A model generated the notes under the pieces. The model had not been told where the DNA came from, made no database searches, and saw only the letters and a program-made list of their open reading frames with translations. The position numbers and the translations under genes are program-made. DNA of 64,000 nt from Caballeronia peredens (lineage in GTDB: Bacteria > Pseudomonadota > Gammaproteobacteria > Burkholderiales > Burkholderiaceae): positions 62,001 to 126,000 of the forward strand of contig FCOH02000014.1 of the NCBI GenBank assembly GCA_001544595.2, in the 5' to 3' direction. Of this stretch, positions 34,990 through 43,091 are shown in pieces (within the stretch, counting starts at the first letter, position 1; each line of letters starts with the position of its first letter).

Positions 34990-34999
34990 AAGCAAAAAA

Positions 35000-35023
35000 G
35001 GCGAACGGGTCGCCCCGTTCGCC
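35000..35023 (-). terminator. Intrinsic terminator of ahpF
   Basis: A perfect 10-bp stem (GGCGAACGGG / CCCGTTCGCC) is followed, on the minus strand, by TTTTTTGC. It lies about 30 bases after the ahpF stop and just after the histidine kinase stop, so it may also stop the plus-strand transcript. Confidence 0.8.
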
Positions 35024-35052
35024 TCCGGTCACCATGACGCCGCGCTAGTCGC

Positions 35053-36639
35053 TCACGCCGCCACTTCTTCTTCGACCACTGCTTCGTCTTCCACCGATGA
35101 GCGGATCAGGTGATCGAACGCGGAGAGCGACGCCTTCGCGCCTTCGCCGACGGCGATCACAATCTGCTTGTACGGCACGGTCGTCACGTCGCCAGCGGCG
35201 AACACGCCCGGCAGCGAGGTCGCGCCCTTCGCGTCGACGACGATCTCGCCGTGCTTCGACAACTCCACCGTGCCCTTGAGCCATTCCGTGTTCGGCACGA
35301 GGCCGATCTGCACGAACACGCCTTCCAGTTCCACGCGATGGCTCGCGCCCGTCGCGCGGTCGGTATAGGCAAGGCCGTCGACCTTTTTGCCGTCGCCGGA
35401 AATTTCGGTTGTTTGCGCGTTCGTGACGATCGTCACGTTCGGCATGCTTTTCAGCTTCTTCTGCAGCACGGCGTCGGCGCGCAATTCGGTGCCGAACTCG
35501 ATCAGCGTCACCGCCGACACGATGCCGGCGAGATCGATTGCCGCTTCCACGCCCGAATTGCCGCCGCCGATCACCGCGACGCGCTTGCCCTTGAAGAGCG
35601 GGCCGTCGCAGTGCGGGCAGTACGCCACGCCGCGGCCGCGATACTCGCGCTCGCCCGGCACGTTGATTTCGCGCCAGCGCGCGCCGGTCGAGAGGATCAC
35701 GGTCTTTGCCTTCAAAACCGCGCCGTTTGCGAGATGAATCTCGTTCACGCGGCCCGGCACGAGCTTGTCGGCGCGCTGCACGTCCATCACGTCGACTTCA
35801 TAGCTCTTGACGTGCTGCTCCAGTGCGGCCGCGAACTTCGGTCCTTCGGTTTCCTGCACGGAGACGAAGTTCTCGATCGCCATTGTGTCGAGCACCTGGC
35901 CGCCGAAGCGTTCCGCGACGACGCCCGTCGCAATGCCCTTGCGCGCCGCGTAGATTGCCGCCGCCGCGCCTGCGGGACCGCCGCCGACGATCAGCACGTC
36001 GAACACCGGCTTGTTCTCCAGTTCCTTCGCTGCGCGCTCGGCCGAACCCGAGTCGAGCTTCGCGAGGATTTCCTTCACGCCGCTGCGGCCCGAGCCGAAG
36101 GCTGCGCCGTTGAGGAACATGGTCGGCACGGCCATCACTTCGCGCGCCTCGACTTCCGTCTGGAACAGCGCGCCGTCGATCGCGACGTGCCGGATGCGCG
36201 GATTGATGAGCGCCATCATGTTCAGCGCCTGCACGACTTCCGGGCAGTTCTGGCACGACAGCGAGAAGTACGTCTCGAATGCGTAGTCGCCGTCGAGATT
36301 GCGGATCTGCTCGATGGTGGCGTCGTCGAGCTTGATCGGATGGCCGCCGGTCTGGAGCAGCGCCAGCACGAGCGACGTGAATTCGTGGCCCATCGGAATG
36401 CCGGCGAAGTGGATGCCCGCGGGCTTGCCCGGTTCACCGATGGTGAACGACGGACGGCGCGCGTCCGCGTCCTCTTTCTCGACGACGCTGATCCGCGAGG
36501 ACAGCGAGGCGATCTCGTCGAGCAGGCTTTTCAGCTCGCGCGACTTGTCGCCGTCGTCGAGGAAGGCGACGAGTTCGATCGGCCGGTTGACCTTTTCCAG
36601 ATACGCTTTCAACTGATTCTTGAGGTTGGCGTCGAGCAT
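35053..36639 (-). CDS. ahpF: Alkyl hydroperoxide reductase subunit F
   Basis: A 528-residue flavoprotein that reduces AhpC with NADH. The N-terminal tandem thioredoxin-fold domain carries the CQNCPEV redox pair; the thioredoxin-reductase-like core has the FAD motif [20 protein letters not shown] and the second active disulfide in [10 protein letters not shown]; the NADH-binding site is [14 protein letters not shown]. Length is normal (~520). ATG 36639 gives the expected N-terminus ([14 protein letters not shown]). It lies 144 bases downstream of ahpC, consistent with one peroxide-induced operon, and ends at a strong terminator. The C-terminus ends in a Glu/Val/Ala run. Confidence 0.93.
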   Translation of the reverse strand: MLDANLKNQLKAYLEKVNRPIELVAFLDDGDKSRELKSLLDEIASLSSRISVVEKEDADARRPSFTIGEPGKPAGIHFAGIPMGHEFTSLVLALLQTGGHPIKLDDATIEQIRNLDGDYAFETYFSLSCQNCPEVVQALNMMALINPRIRHVAIDGALFQTEVEAREVMAVPTMFLNGAAFGSGRSGVKEILAKLDSGSAERAAKELENKPVFDVLIVGGGPAGAAAAIYAARKGIATGVVAERFGGQVLDTMAIENFVSVQETEGPKFAAALEQHVKSYEVDVMDVQRADKLVPGRVNEIHLANGAVLKAKTVILSTGARWREINVPGEREYRGRGVAYCPHCDGPLFKGKRVAVIGGGNSGVEAAIDLAGIVSAVTLIEFGTELRADAVLQKKLKSMPNVTIVTNAQTTEISGDGKKVDGLAYTDRATGASHRVELEGVFVQIGLVPNTEWLKGTVELSKHGEIVVDAKGATSLPGVFAAGDVTTVPYKQIVIAVGEGAKASLSAFDHLIRSSVEDEAVVEEEVAA

Positions 36640-36783
36640 GGCGATGTCCGTTCCGTGACTTGCGTGTTGCGGACGCGTTGCGCCGCGACGCTGCGAAGAT
36701 CGCAGCGCCGGACGAACGCGTTTCATGGGGTGAACCGGCCGCAGACGCGCGGCGGGTTCCAGACGACTCGTGAAGAACGAGTC

Positions 36784-37347
36784 TTAGATCTTGCCGATCA
36801 GGTCGAGCGACGGGGTCAGCGTTTCAGCGCCCGGCGTCCACTTGGCGGGGCACACTTGGCCCGGGTTCTTGGCGATGTATTGCGCAGCCTGAACCTTGCG
36901 AAGCAGTTCGCCCGCGTCACGGCCGATGCCGTTGTCGTGGATTTCGCACAGCTTGATCTGGCCTTCCGGATTGATCACGAACGTGCCGCGCAGCGCGAGG
37001 CCTTCTTCCTCGATCAGCACGTCGAACGCGCGCGAGATGGCCAGCGTCGGATCGGCGATCATCGGGTACTGGATCTTGGCGATGGTGTCCGACGTGTCGT
37101 GCCATGCCTTGTGCGTGAAGTGCGTGTCGGTCGAAACCGAGTAGATTTCCACGCCAAGCTTCTTGAATTCTTCGTAGCGGTCAGCCAGGTCGCCCAATTC
37201 GGTCGGGCACACGAACGTGAAGTCGGCCGGGTAGAACACGAACACCGACCACTTGCCCTTCAGGCTTTCATCGGTGACGGTCTGGAAGTCGCCATTGTGG
37301 TAGGCGGTTGCTTTGAACGGCTTGACTTGACTGTTGATGATGGGCAT
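36784..37347 (-). CDS. ahpC: Alkyl hydroperoxide reductase subunit C (peroxiredoxin)
   Basis: A 187-residue 2-Cys peroxiredoxin. The peroxidatic cysteine is C47 in DFTFVCPTE and the resolving cysteine C166 in GQVCPAKW; the arginine-bearing and GTF motifs ([12 protein letters not shown]) are normal. It reduces H2O2 and organic peroxides and is recycled by AhpF. Length and sequence are those of enterobacterial-type AhpC. OxyR-like half-sites lie upstream between 37392 and 37455, as expected for peroxide control. Confidence 0.95.
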   Translation of the reverse strand: MPIINSQVKPFKATAYHNGDFQTVTDESLKGKWSVFVFYPADFTFVCPTELGDLADRYEEFKKLGVEIYSVSTDTHFTHKAWHDTSDTIAKIQYPMIADPTLAISRAFDVLIEEEGLALRGTFVINPEGQIKLCEIHDNGIGRDAGELLRKVQAAQYIAKNPGQVCPAKWTPGAETLTPSLDLIGKI

Positions 37348-37391
37348 TACCAGATTCCTCTTTGGAGTGGTGTTGAAGAAGTAAGTGAACT

Positions 37392-37455
37392 ATACAGGAA
37401 AACTATCGTAGACGCGAAGTGGATTGATTTTATTGTTGGGATAGGCCGAGACTAT
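37392..37455 (-). promoter_or_regulatory. OxyR-like sites upstream of ahpC
   Basis: Two elements with the ATAG-N7-CTAT geometry of OxyR half-sites: ATACAGGAAAACTAT (37392-37406, one mismatch in the first arm) and ATAGGCCGAGACTAT (37441-37455, both arms exact). They are 34 bases apart rather than the usual 7, so the pairing is not canonical. They lie 45-108 bases upstream of the ahpC start. Confidence 0.4.
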
Positions 37456-37578
37456 CGAGCCGATATTTCTCGTTTTCCCGGTTTGGTGAAGTTTCCCGAC
37501 AGGCACCGCGCTTGCGCGCGCGTCTCCGGGCTCGTTCAAGTCAATTGATTCCTTTCAGTTGCATTTCAAGGAGGCGCT

Positions 37579-38274
37579 ATGAAAATCGGAATAATCGGAG
37601 CAGGGAACATCGGTTCCGTGCTGGCACTGCGGTTCGGTGAAAACGGGCATGAAGTGCGCATCGCCAATTCGCGCGGACCCGCGTCGCTGGCCGAGGTCGC
37701 TAAATCGACCGGCGCGACGGCCGTCGATGCGGCGGAGGCGGTGAAGGGCGCGGATGTCGTCGTCGTGACGATTCCGGAGGCGAAGGTGCCCAACCTGGCG
37801 AAGGACCTGTTCGCGGGCGCGCCGGCGGGCGTCGTGGTCATCGACACGGGCAACTATTATCCGCGGCAGCGCGACGGGCGCATCGACGGCATCGAGAAGG
37901 GCGCGACCGAAAGCCGCTGGGTCGAGCAGCAGATCGGCCGGCCGGTGGTCAAGGCGTTCAACAACATCTACGCCGAGCATTTGCGCAACCGCGGCAAGCC
38001 CACGGGCACGGAGGGACGCATCGCGTTGCCGGTCGCGGGCGACGACGCGAAGGCGAAAGCGGTCGTGATGAAGCTCGTCGATGAAATCGGCTTCGATCCC
38101 GTCGATGCGGGCGCCATCGACGATTCATGGCGTCAGCAACCGGCGACGCCCGTCTACACCGCCGATCTCGACGCCGCCGGCGTGCGCGCGGCCCTGCAGA
38201 AAGCCGATCCGGCGCGCAAGCCCGAGTGGCGCGCGACCGACCGCAGTCCGGGCAACTTCGAGAATCCGGCCTGA
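37579..38274 (+). CDS. NADPH-dependent F420-reductase-like oxidoreductase
   Basis: A 231-residue protein of the F420H2:NADP oxidoreductase (FNO)/NAD(P)-binding family. The Rossmann motif is at the N-terminus (MKIGIIGAGNIGSVLALRF), with IANSRGP as NADP-specific loop and VVVVTIPEAKVP downstream; VKAFNNIYAEHL is typical. Most bacteria lacking F420 use such proteins with other substrates, so the partner is unknown. A CAAGGAGG ribosome-binding site precedes ATG 37579. It is divergent from ahpC. Confidence 0.8.
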   Translation: MKIGIIGAGNIGSVLALRFGENGHEVRIANSRGPASLAEVAKSTGATAVDAAEAVKGADVVVVTIPEAKVPNLAKDLFAGAPAGVVVIDTGNYYPRQRDGRIDGIEKGATESRWVEQQIGRPVVKAFNNIYAEHLRNRGKPTGTEGRIALPVAGDDAKAKAVVMKLVDEIGFDPVDAGAIDDSWRQQPATPVYTADLDAAGVRAALQKADPARKPEWRATDRSPGNFENPA

Positions 38275-38463
38275 GTTCGCGCGCGGCGCGGTATCCGTGC
38301 TTCGATTAAGCGGAACGTCCGTACGGGAAAGCGCGGGAAGCGGCCTGTGCCGTGCGACAATCTGCAAACTTTCCCGATGGGCTTTACCATGGCAGGCCGG
38401 GCTGGCGTGATCGGGCGTGATCGATCGCCGCGCCATCCGCTGTCGTGGACTCGCTGATTGAAT

Positions 38464-39132
38464 ATGAAAACCGCTTCTCCCTCGCAGGACGTGCAGGCCC
38501 CGCAACACCGCTTCGGCGAATGCGACGAGTGCGCCGACGTCGAACTCGTGGCGACTGCCACCATTCCGACCCGCTACGGTACCTTCGGCTCGTATGTGTA
38601 TCGCGTGAAGCACACGTCGGTCGAGCACATTGCCTTCGTGATGGGCGACGTCAGCAACGGCGAATCGGTCCTGACGCGTCTGCACTCCGAATGCGTCACG
38701 GGCGACGTTTTCGGTTCCTATCGTTGCGACTGCGGCGAGCAGCTCGATCTGGCGCTGCGCTATATCGCCGCCGAAGACCGCGGCATCCTGTTGTATCTGC
38801 GCGGCCACGAAGGGCGCGGCATCGGGCTCGCGAACAAGATCCGCGCGTACGCGCTGCAGGAGCAGGGGCTCGATACCGTCGATGCGAACCTGCATCTCGG
38901 CCTGCCCGACGACGCCCGCGAATACGACTCCGCCGCCGCCATTCTCCGCGCGATGAACGTGAAGTCGGTGCGACTCATGAGCAACAATCCGTCGAAGTTC
39001 GACACGCTGCTCAAGCACGACATTCCGGTATGCGAGCGCGTCGCGCTGGCCATTCCGATGCGCGAAGAAAACGAGCGCTACATCAAGACGAAGCAGGCAC
39101 GCTTCGGCCACTACTTCGAAGAAAACGAATAG
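38464..39132 (+). CDS. ribA: GTP cyclohydrolase II
   Basis: A 222-residue RibA, catalysing the first step of riboflavin synthesis from GTP. The zinc ligands are C77, C88 and C90 in [18 protein letters not shown]; the catalytic Arg/Asp region is [12 protein letters not shown]. It lacks the DHBP synthase domain found in the bifunctional form, so it is the stand-alone enzyme. ATG 38464 gives the best N-terminus; a TTG two codons earlier is also in frame. The N-terminal ~25 residues with two cysteines ([11 protein letters not shown]) extend beyond E. coli RibA. I saw no FMN riboswitch in the upstream 180 bases. Confidence 0.9.
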   Translation: MKTASPSQDVQAPQHRFGECDECADVELVATATIPTRYGTFGSYVYRVKHTSVEHIAFVMGDVSNGESVLTRLHSECVTGDVFGSYRCDCGEQLDLALRYIAAEDRGILLYLRGHEGRGIGLANKIRAYALQEQGLDTVDANLHLGLPDDAREYDSAAAILRAMNVKSVRLMSNNPSKFDTLLKHDIPVCERVALAIPMREENERYIKTKQARFGHYFEENE

Positions 39133-39189
39133 GCGCCGCGCCGGCCGCGATGCGCGGCCTTGCGTAACGGAAGGCCGGCGCGCGGCGCT
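39133..39189. terminator. Long GC-rich inverted repeat between ribA and oxygenase genes
   Basis: Immediately after the ribA stop, GCGCCGCG-CCGGCC on the left pairs with GGCCGGCGCGCGGCGC on the right, with a two-base bulge and about 23 bases between. It sits between two convergent genes and could act as a two-way terminator; no U-tract follows. Confidence 0.5.
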
Positions 39190-39202
39190 CGACGAAACGA
39201 CT

Positions 39203-39949
39203 TCACTGCGCGTCGTGAAAGATCACACCGAGCATATGCCGCCGTCCCGAGCGCAGACGGCTCACGCCATGCCGCATGTTCACGCGATACGGTCCGCGCG
39301 TTCCCTGCACCGGCCGATGATGCACGGCGAAAAACACCGCATCGCCTTGCGCCAGCGGCACGACTTCCGCGCGCGACTGCATGCGCGGACGCTGTTCCGT
39401 CATGACGAACTCGCCGCCGGTGAAATCGCGTCCCGGCGCGGAAAGCAGAATCGCCATCTGGATCGGGAAAACGTGCTCGCCGTATAAATCCTGATGCAGG
39501 CAGTTGAAGTCGCCGGGCACGTAGCGCAGCATCAGCGGCGTCGGACGGGTCTGTCCGGCGCGATGACATCGTTCCACGAACGCCGCATGTTCGCGCGGAT
39601 AGCGCGTCTCGATGTGCATCACGTCGTTCCACCGATTGGCGATGGGCGCGAGATGCGGATAGACGGCGCGGCGCACGTCGGCGATCGGATCGGGCAGCGG
39701 ATACGCGAAGTATTTGTATTCACCACGCCCGAAACCGTGCCGCTCCATGACGACGCGGCTGCGGAAGATGCCGTCGCGATCGTAAAGCGCGGCGAGCGCC
39801 TCGCATTCGTCGCGCGAGAGCAGGGCGGGCGCGGTGGCGCAACCGTAGCTGTCGAGTTGTTCTTTGAGGCCGGGCCAGTCGAGCGCGTCGATGCGCTCGC
39901 CGGCCGGTATGGCGGTCTGTGAAGCGGCCGCCTGTGCAAGTACTGTCAT
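39203..39949 (-). CDS. 2OG-Fe(II) oxygenase, prolyl-hydroxylase-like
   Basis: A 248-residue non-heme iron, 2-oxoglutarate-dependent dioxygenase of the prolyl-4-hydroxylase-like group. The metal-binding His/Asp pair is in LHQDLYGEHVFPIQMAILLS and the distal His and 2OG-binding Arg are in the YRVNMRHGVSRLRSGRRHM region (cited in part). The substrate is unknown. ATG 39949 gives a normal N-terminus. No signal peptide. It is convergent with ribA and precedes the hemerythrin gene on the other side. Confidence 0.82.
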   Translation of the reverse strand: MTVLAQAAASQTAIPAGERIDALDWPGLKEQLDSYGCATAPALLSRDECEALAALYDRDGIFRSRVVMERHGFGRGEYKYFAYPLPDPIADVRRAVYPHLAPIANRWNDVMHIETRYPREHAAFVERCHRAGQTRPTPLMLRYVPGDFNCLHQDLYGEHVFPIQMAILLSAPGRDFTGGEFVMTEQRPRMQSRAEVVPLAQGDAVFFAVHHRPVQGTRGPYRVNMRHGVSRLRSGRRHMLGVIFHDAQ

Positions 39950-40046
39950 CGTCGTTCTCCGGATGTGCGTCAGTCTGCTGGCAGTGTGCGCTACGCGCGC
40001 GCCGCACGCACTCCGGGTCTTGCTGCGCAATTCGATCGATGCCGCG

Positions 40047-40541
40047 TCAGTGCGCCATCGCCACTTCGGTGATGCGCTTCTGCAGAGCCTGCTTGCGCGC
40101 TTCGATCTTGCGGCCGAGCGCCGTCAGATCGATGCCCGTCTTGCGCACCTCGGGAAACAGCGTCGATTCCTCTTCCTCGACGTGATGCGTGACGGTTTCT
40201 TTGAGCACCTTGAAGGTCGCGTCGAAACCCGTATCGCCGGCTTTCAGATCCGCGAATTTTTCGATCAGCGTCTTGACGAGGAAATGTTCGACGTAGGCTT
40301 CGTCGACGTCGATCACGTCGGTGCTGCCGAGCGCCGCATGAGCGGCGGGATAGAGCATCTCTTCCTCGACGATCGCGTGAATCGAAAGCAGTTCGCACGC
40401 GCGCTGCACGAGCGTGGCCTTGCGTTCGAGATCGTCGTGCGGCGCGCGCTCGAAGGCGTCGAAGAGTTGCTCGACGGCGCGGTGATCGGCTTCGAGAATA
40501 TCGAGCGCATCCGGTTGTCGCGGGGTTTGAGCGATAGACAT
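40047..40541 (-). CDS. Hemerythrin-domain protein
   Basis: A 164-residue four-helix hemerythrin-like protein. Candidate di-iron ligands are H20, H55, E59, H86, H119/H120 and E124, arranged as HxxxE in IHAIVEEE and HHVEEEES. Such proteins bind a di-iron centre and sense or buffer O2, NO or iron; the exact role is unknown. Cytoplasmic, no extra domain. It lies just upstream of the 2OG-Fe oxygenase on the same strand (98 bases), which could be shared oxygen- or iron-linked function; this is inference. Confidence 0.85.
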   Translation of the reverse strand: MSIAQTPRQPDALDILEADHRAVEQLFDAFERAPHDDLERKATLVQRACELLSIHAIVEEEMLYPAAHAALGSTDVIDVDEAYVEHFLVKTLIEKFADLKAGDTGFDATFKVLKETVTHHVEEEESTLFPEVRKTGIDLTALGRKIEARKQALQKRITEVAMAH

Positions 40542-40660
40542 GTGGGTTCTCCAATAAGGGCTCTGCGGCCCGTTAGGGACGATCTTCTTCCCCTGAGGGT
40601 GCCGAAGATCAGCAAGACGAGTGCCCGCGATTGCATGGTTAACGGCAGCCGCCCGCACGT

Positions 40661-42973
40661 CTAAACGATGGTGTTCCCCGAGTCGCGCAGGCGCTGCACC
40701 TTGACCTGCCACCACGCGGGCAGCAGGCGGCGCACGTCGGCGCGCGTGAAGCGGTCGTCGATCAGATAGAGCACGCCGCGGTCGTCCGGTCCGCGAATCA
40801 CGCGACCGGCGGCCTGCACGACCTTTTGCAGGCCCGGGAAAAGATAGGCATACGCGTAACCTTCGCCGAACGCTTCGTGCATGCGCGCTTTCATCTGCTG
40901 ATTGACGGGATTCAGTTGCGGCAGGCCGAGTGTCGCGACGAACGCGCCGATGAGCCGCGTGCCGGGCAGATCGATCGCCTCGCCGAACGCGCCGCCCAGC
41001 ACCGCGAAGCCGATGCCGCGTCCGTCGTGCGCGAAGCGCGCGAGGAATTCGCGCTGCGCCGGCTCGCTCATCGCGCGTGATTGCTGCCAGCACGGAATCG
41101 ACGGATGGCGTGCCGCGAGCGCCGCCGCGACCTGCGCGAGATAGTCGAAGCTGCTGAAAAAGCTCAGATAGTTGCCTTCATGCCGATGGAACTGCGCGGC
41201 GATCAGATCGGCGATGCGTTCGACGGAGCTTTCGCGGTCGCGATAACGCGTGGAGACGTCGGCGATGGCGCGCACATCGAGCTGATCGGCGCTGAAGGGC
41301 GATTCGACGTCGATGCGCACCGCCGACGCCGGCAGCCCGAGCGTATCGGCGTAGAAATGCGCGGGCGTGAGCGTCGCGGAAAAGAGCGCGACGCTGTGGG
41401 CACGCGCGAAACGCGGCGCGAGATGCGGCGCCGGAATCACGTTGCGCAGGCACAGCGTGGCTTTGCGTCGATTCGCGCCCGAATGTGCGCGGCCGAGCGT
41501 GATGTCGAAGATCGAATGCGCGCCGAAACGCTCCGCGATGCGCGTGAAATGCACGGCATCGAAATAGAAACGCAGGATATGGGGCGTGAAGAGATCGGGC
41601 TGCTCGGCGAGCATGTCCGTCAACTGCGAGACGGCCTGGCCGAGCGCGGTCAGAAAACGCGCGGGCGGCTCGGTGTGCGCCGCGTATTCGATGCCCGCCG
41701 CGTCCTGTTCGCGCGTCGTCTCGCGCAGGCTTCGCGCGACCCGGCCGAGCATCGTTTTGAGCGGCGGCGGCGCGCCGCGGCGCATGGCGTCGAAGGCGGT
41801 TTGATCGAGCGTCGCGGAATACATGCCGCGCGCACGTTCGACGAGGTTGTGCGCTTCATCGACGAGCACGGCCACGCGCCAGCGATTCGTCTCCGCGAGC
41901 GCGAAGAGCATGGCGCTCGTGTCGAAGTAATAGTTGTAGTCGCCGACGATCACATCGGCCCAGCGCGACAACTCCTGGCTCAGATAGTACGGACAGACTT
42001 CGTGCGCCCGCGCGACGTCGGCGATCGACGCGCGATCGAGTTGCGCACGTTGCAGCGCGGCGGCGCGCGCGTCAGGCAGACGATCGTAGAAGCCGCGCGC
42101 GAGCGGACACGATTCGCCGTGACACGCGCGATCGGGATATTCGCAGGCCTTGTCGCGCGCGACGAGCTCGACGACGCGCAACGGCTGCGCCGCGAGCGTC
42201 GTCAGGGCGTCGAGCGCGAGTTGCCGTCCGGCGCTCTTTGCCGTGAGAAAAAAGATCTTGTCGAGCCGCTGCCCGGGCCACGCCTTCAGCAGCGGAAACA
42301 GCGTGCCGACCGTTTTGCCGATGCCCGTCGGCGCCTGCGCGGCGAGACAACGCCCCGACAGCGCCGAGCGATACACCGCTTCGGCCAGCGCCCGCTGGCC
42401 GGGGCGAAAATCCGCGTGCGGGAACGCGAGCGCGATGAGCGCTGCGTCGCGCGCGGCGCCGTGCTGCATTTCCTGCCGCGCCCACGCGATGAAACGCTCG
42501 CATTGCGCCTCGAAATGCGCGGCGAGCGCGCCGGCCGTCTGCGTTTCGACAAACAGGGTTTCGGCCTGATCGACGATATCGAAGTACACGAGCGCGATCT
42601 CGATTTCCGCGATGCCGAGCTTGCGGCACATCAGATGCCCGTACACGCGCGCCTGCGCCCAGTGCAGATGCCGATGGTTCTGCGGCATCGAATCGAGCTT
42701 GCCGCGATGCGTCTTGATTTCCTCGAGACGATTGAGGGCGGGATCGTAGCCGTCGGCGCGTCCGCGCACGCACAGCGGGCCGTAATCCTCGGACAGCGTG
42801 ATTTCCTTCTGATAACCCGCTGGCCGCCTGCTCGCGACGGTCACATGACCCGCGACGCCTTCCTGCGCGCTCGGCGACGGCGTGAAGCGCAGATCGAGGT
42901 CGCCGAGCTTCGCCGTGAATTCGCACAGCGCGCGCACGGCGACGGTGTAGGCGGGCGCGAGTACTGTATGCAT
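40661..42973 (-). CDS. XPD/DinG-like Fe-S helicase with N-terminal PD-(D/E)XK nuclease domain
   Basis: A 770-residue fusion. The N-terminus (about 1-170) looks like a RecB/Cas4-type PD-(D/E)XK nuclease: VRGRADGYD (D74) and LEEIKT (E85, K87). The helicase follows: Walker A APTGIGKT (214-221), four Fe-S cysteines at C277, C284, C289 and C327, the VDEAH box (371-375) and motif VI QAAGRVIRGPDDRGVL. This is the XPD/Rad3 superfamily 2 type, 5'-3' polarity by family. The start ATG lies inside a LexA box, so it is SOS-inducible and possibly translated from a leaderless mRNA. A repair role is likely. Confidence 0.87.
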   Translation of the reverse strand: MHTVLAPAYTVAVRALCEFTAKLGDLDLRFTPSPSAQEGVAGHVTVASRRPAGYQKEITLSEDYGPLCVRGRADGYDPALNRLEEIKTHRGKLDSMPQNHRHLHWAQARVYGHLMCRKLGIAEIEIALVYFDIVDQAETLFVETQTAGALAAHFEAQCERFIAWARQEMQHGAARDAALIALAFPHADFRPGQRALAEAVYRSALSGRCLAAQAPTGIGKTVGTLFPLLKAWPGQRLDKIFFLTAKSAGRQLALDALTTLAAQPLRVVELVARDKACEYPDRACHGESCPLARGFYDRLPDARAAALQRAQLDRASIADVARAHEVCPYYLSQELSRWADVIVGDYNYYFDTSAMLFALAETNRWRVAVLVDEAHNLVERARGMYSATLDQTAFDAMRRGAPPPLKTMLGRVARSLRETTREQDAAGIEYAAHTEPPARFLTALGQAVSQLTDMLAEQPDLFTPHILRFYFDAVHFTRIAERFGAHSIFDITLGRAHSGANRRKATLCLRNVIPAPHLAPRFARAHSVALFSATLTPAHFYADTLGLPASAVRIDVESPFSADQLDVRAIADVSTRYRDRESSVERIADLIAAQFHRHEGNYLSFFSSFDYLAQVAAALAARHPSIPCWQQSRAMSEPAQREFLARFAHDGRGIGFAVLGGAFGEAIDLPGTRLIGAFVATLGLPQLNPVNQQMKARMHEAFGEGYAYAYLFPGLQKVVQAAGRVIRGPDDRGVLYLIDDRFTRADVRRLLPAWWQVKVQRLRDSGNTIV

Positions 42974-42981
42974 GTACAGCA
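42962..42981. promoter_or_regulatory. LexA (SOS) box over the nuclease-helicase start
   Basis: TACTGTATGCATGTACAGCA matches the LexA consensus at 17 of 20 positions, with CTGT and ACAG half-sites intact. It differs from the uvrA box at only two positions. The start codon of the helicase (42971-42973, minus strand) lies inside it, and TAGACT on the minus strand just upstream could be the -10 element. Confidence 0.85.
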
Positions 42982-43030
42982 GTCTAGCATGAGGGAAATG
43001 GGGTTTTGGGGTGTCCGACCGAAGAAGCTC

Positions 43031-43045
43031 GATTACTTAGTAATC
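43031..43045. promoter_or_regulatory. Perfect palindrome GATTAC-TTA-GTAATC
   Basis: A 6-bp inverted repeat with a 3-base centre in the 118-bp gap between the MocR stop and the helicase start, about 60 bases upstream of the helicase. It could be a second operator. No neighbouring regulator is known to bind this sequence. Confidence 0.25.
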
Positions 43046-43091
43046 CATATCTATTGAGCCAAAAAAGTCCTATGCCGCCGCGGCTCCCAAA

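Noticed and set aside
38275..38463. Possible FMN riboswitch before ribA
   Set aside because: I found none of the conserved RFN-element segments; ribA in this position seems not to carry one.
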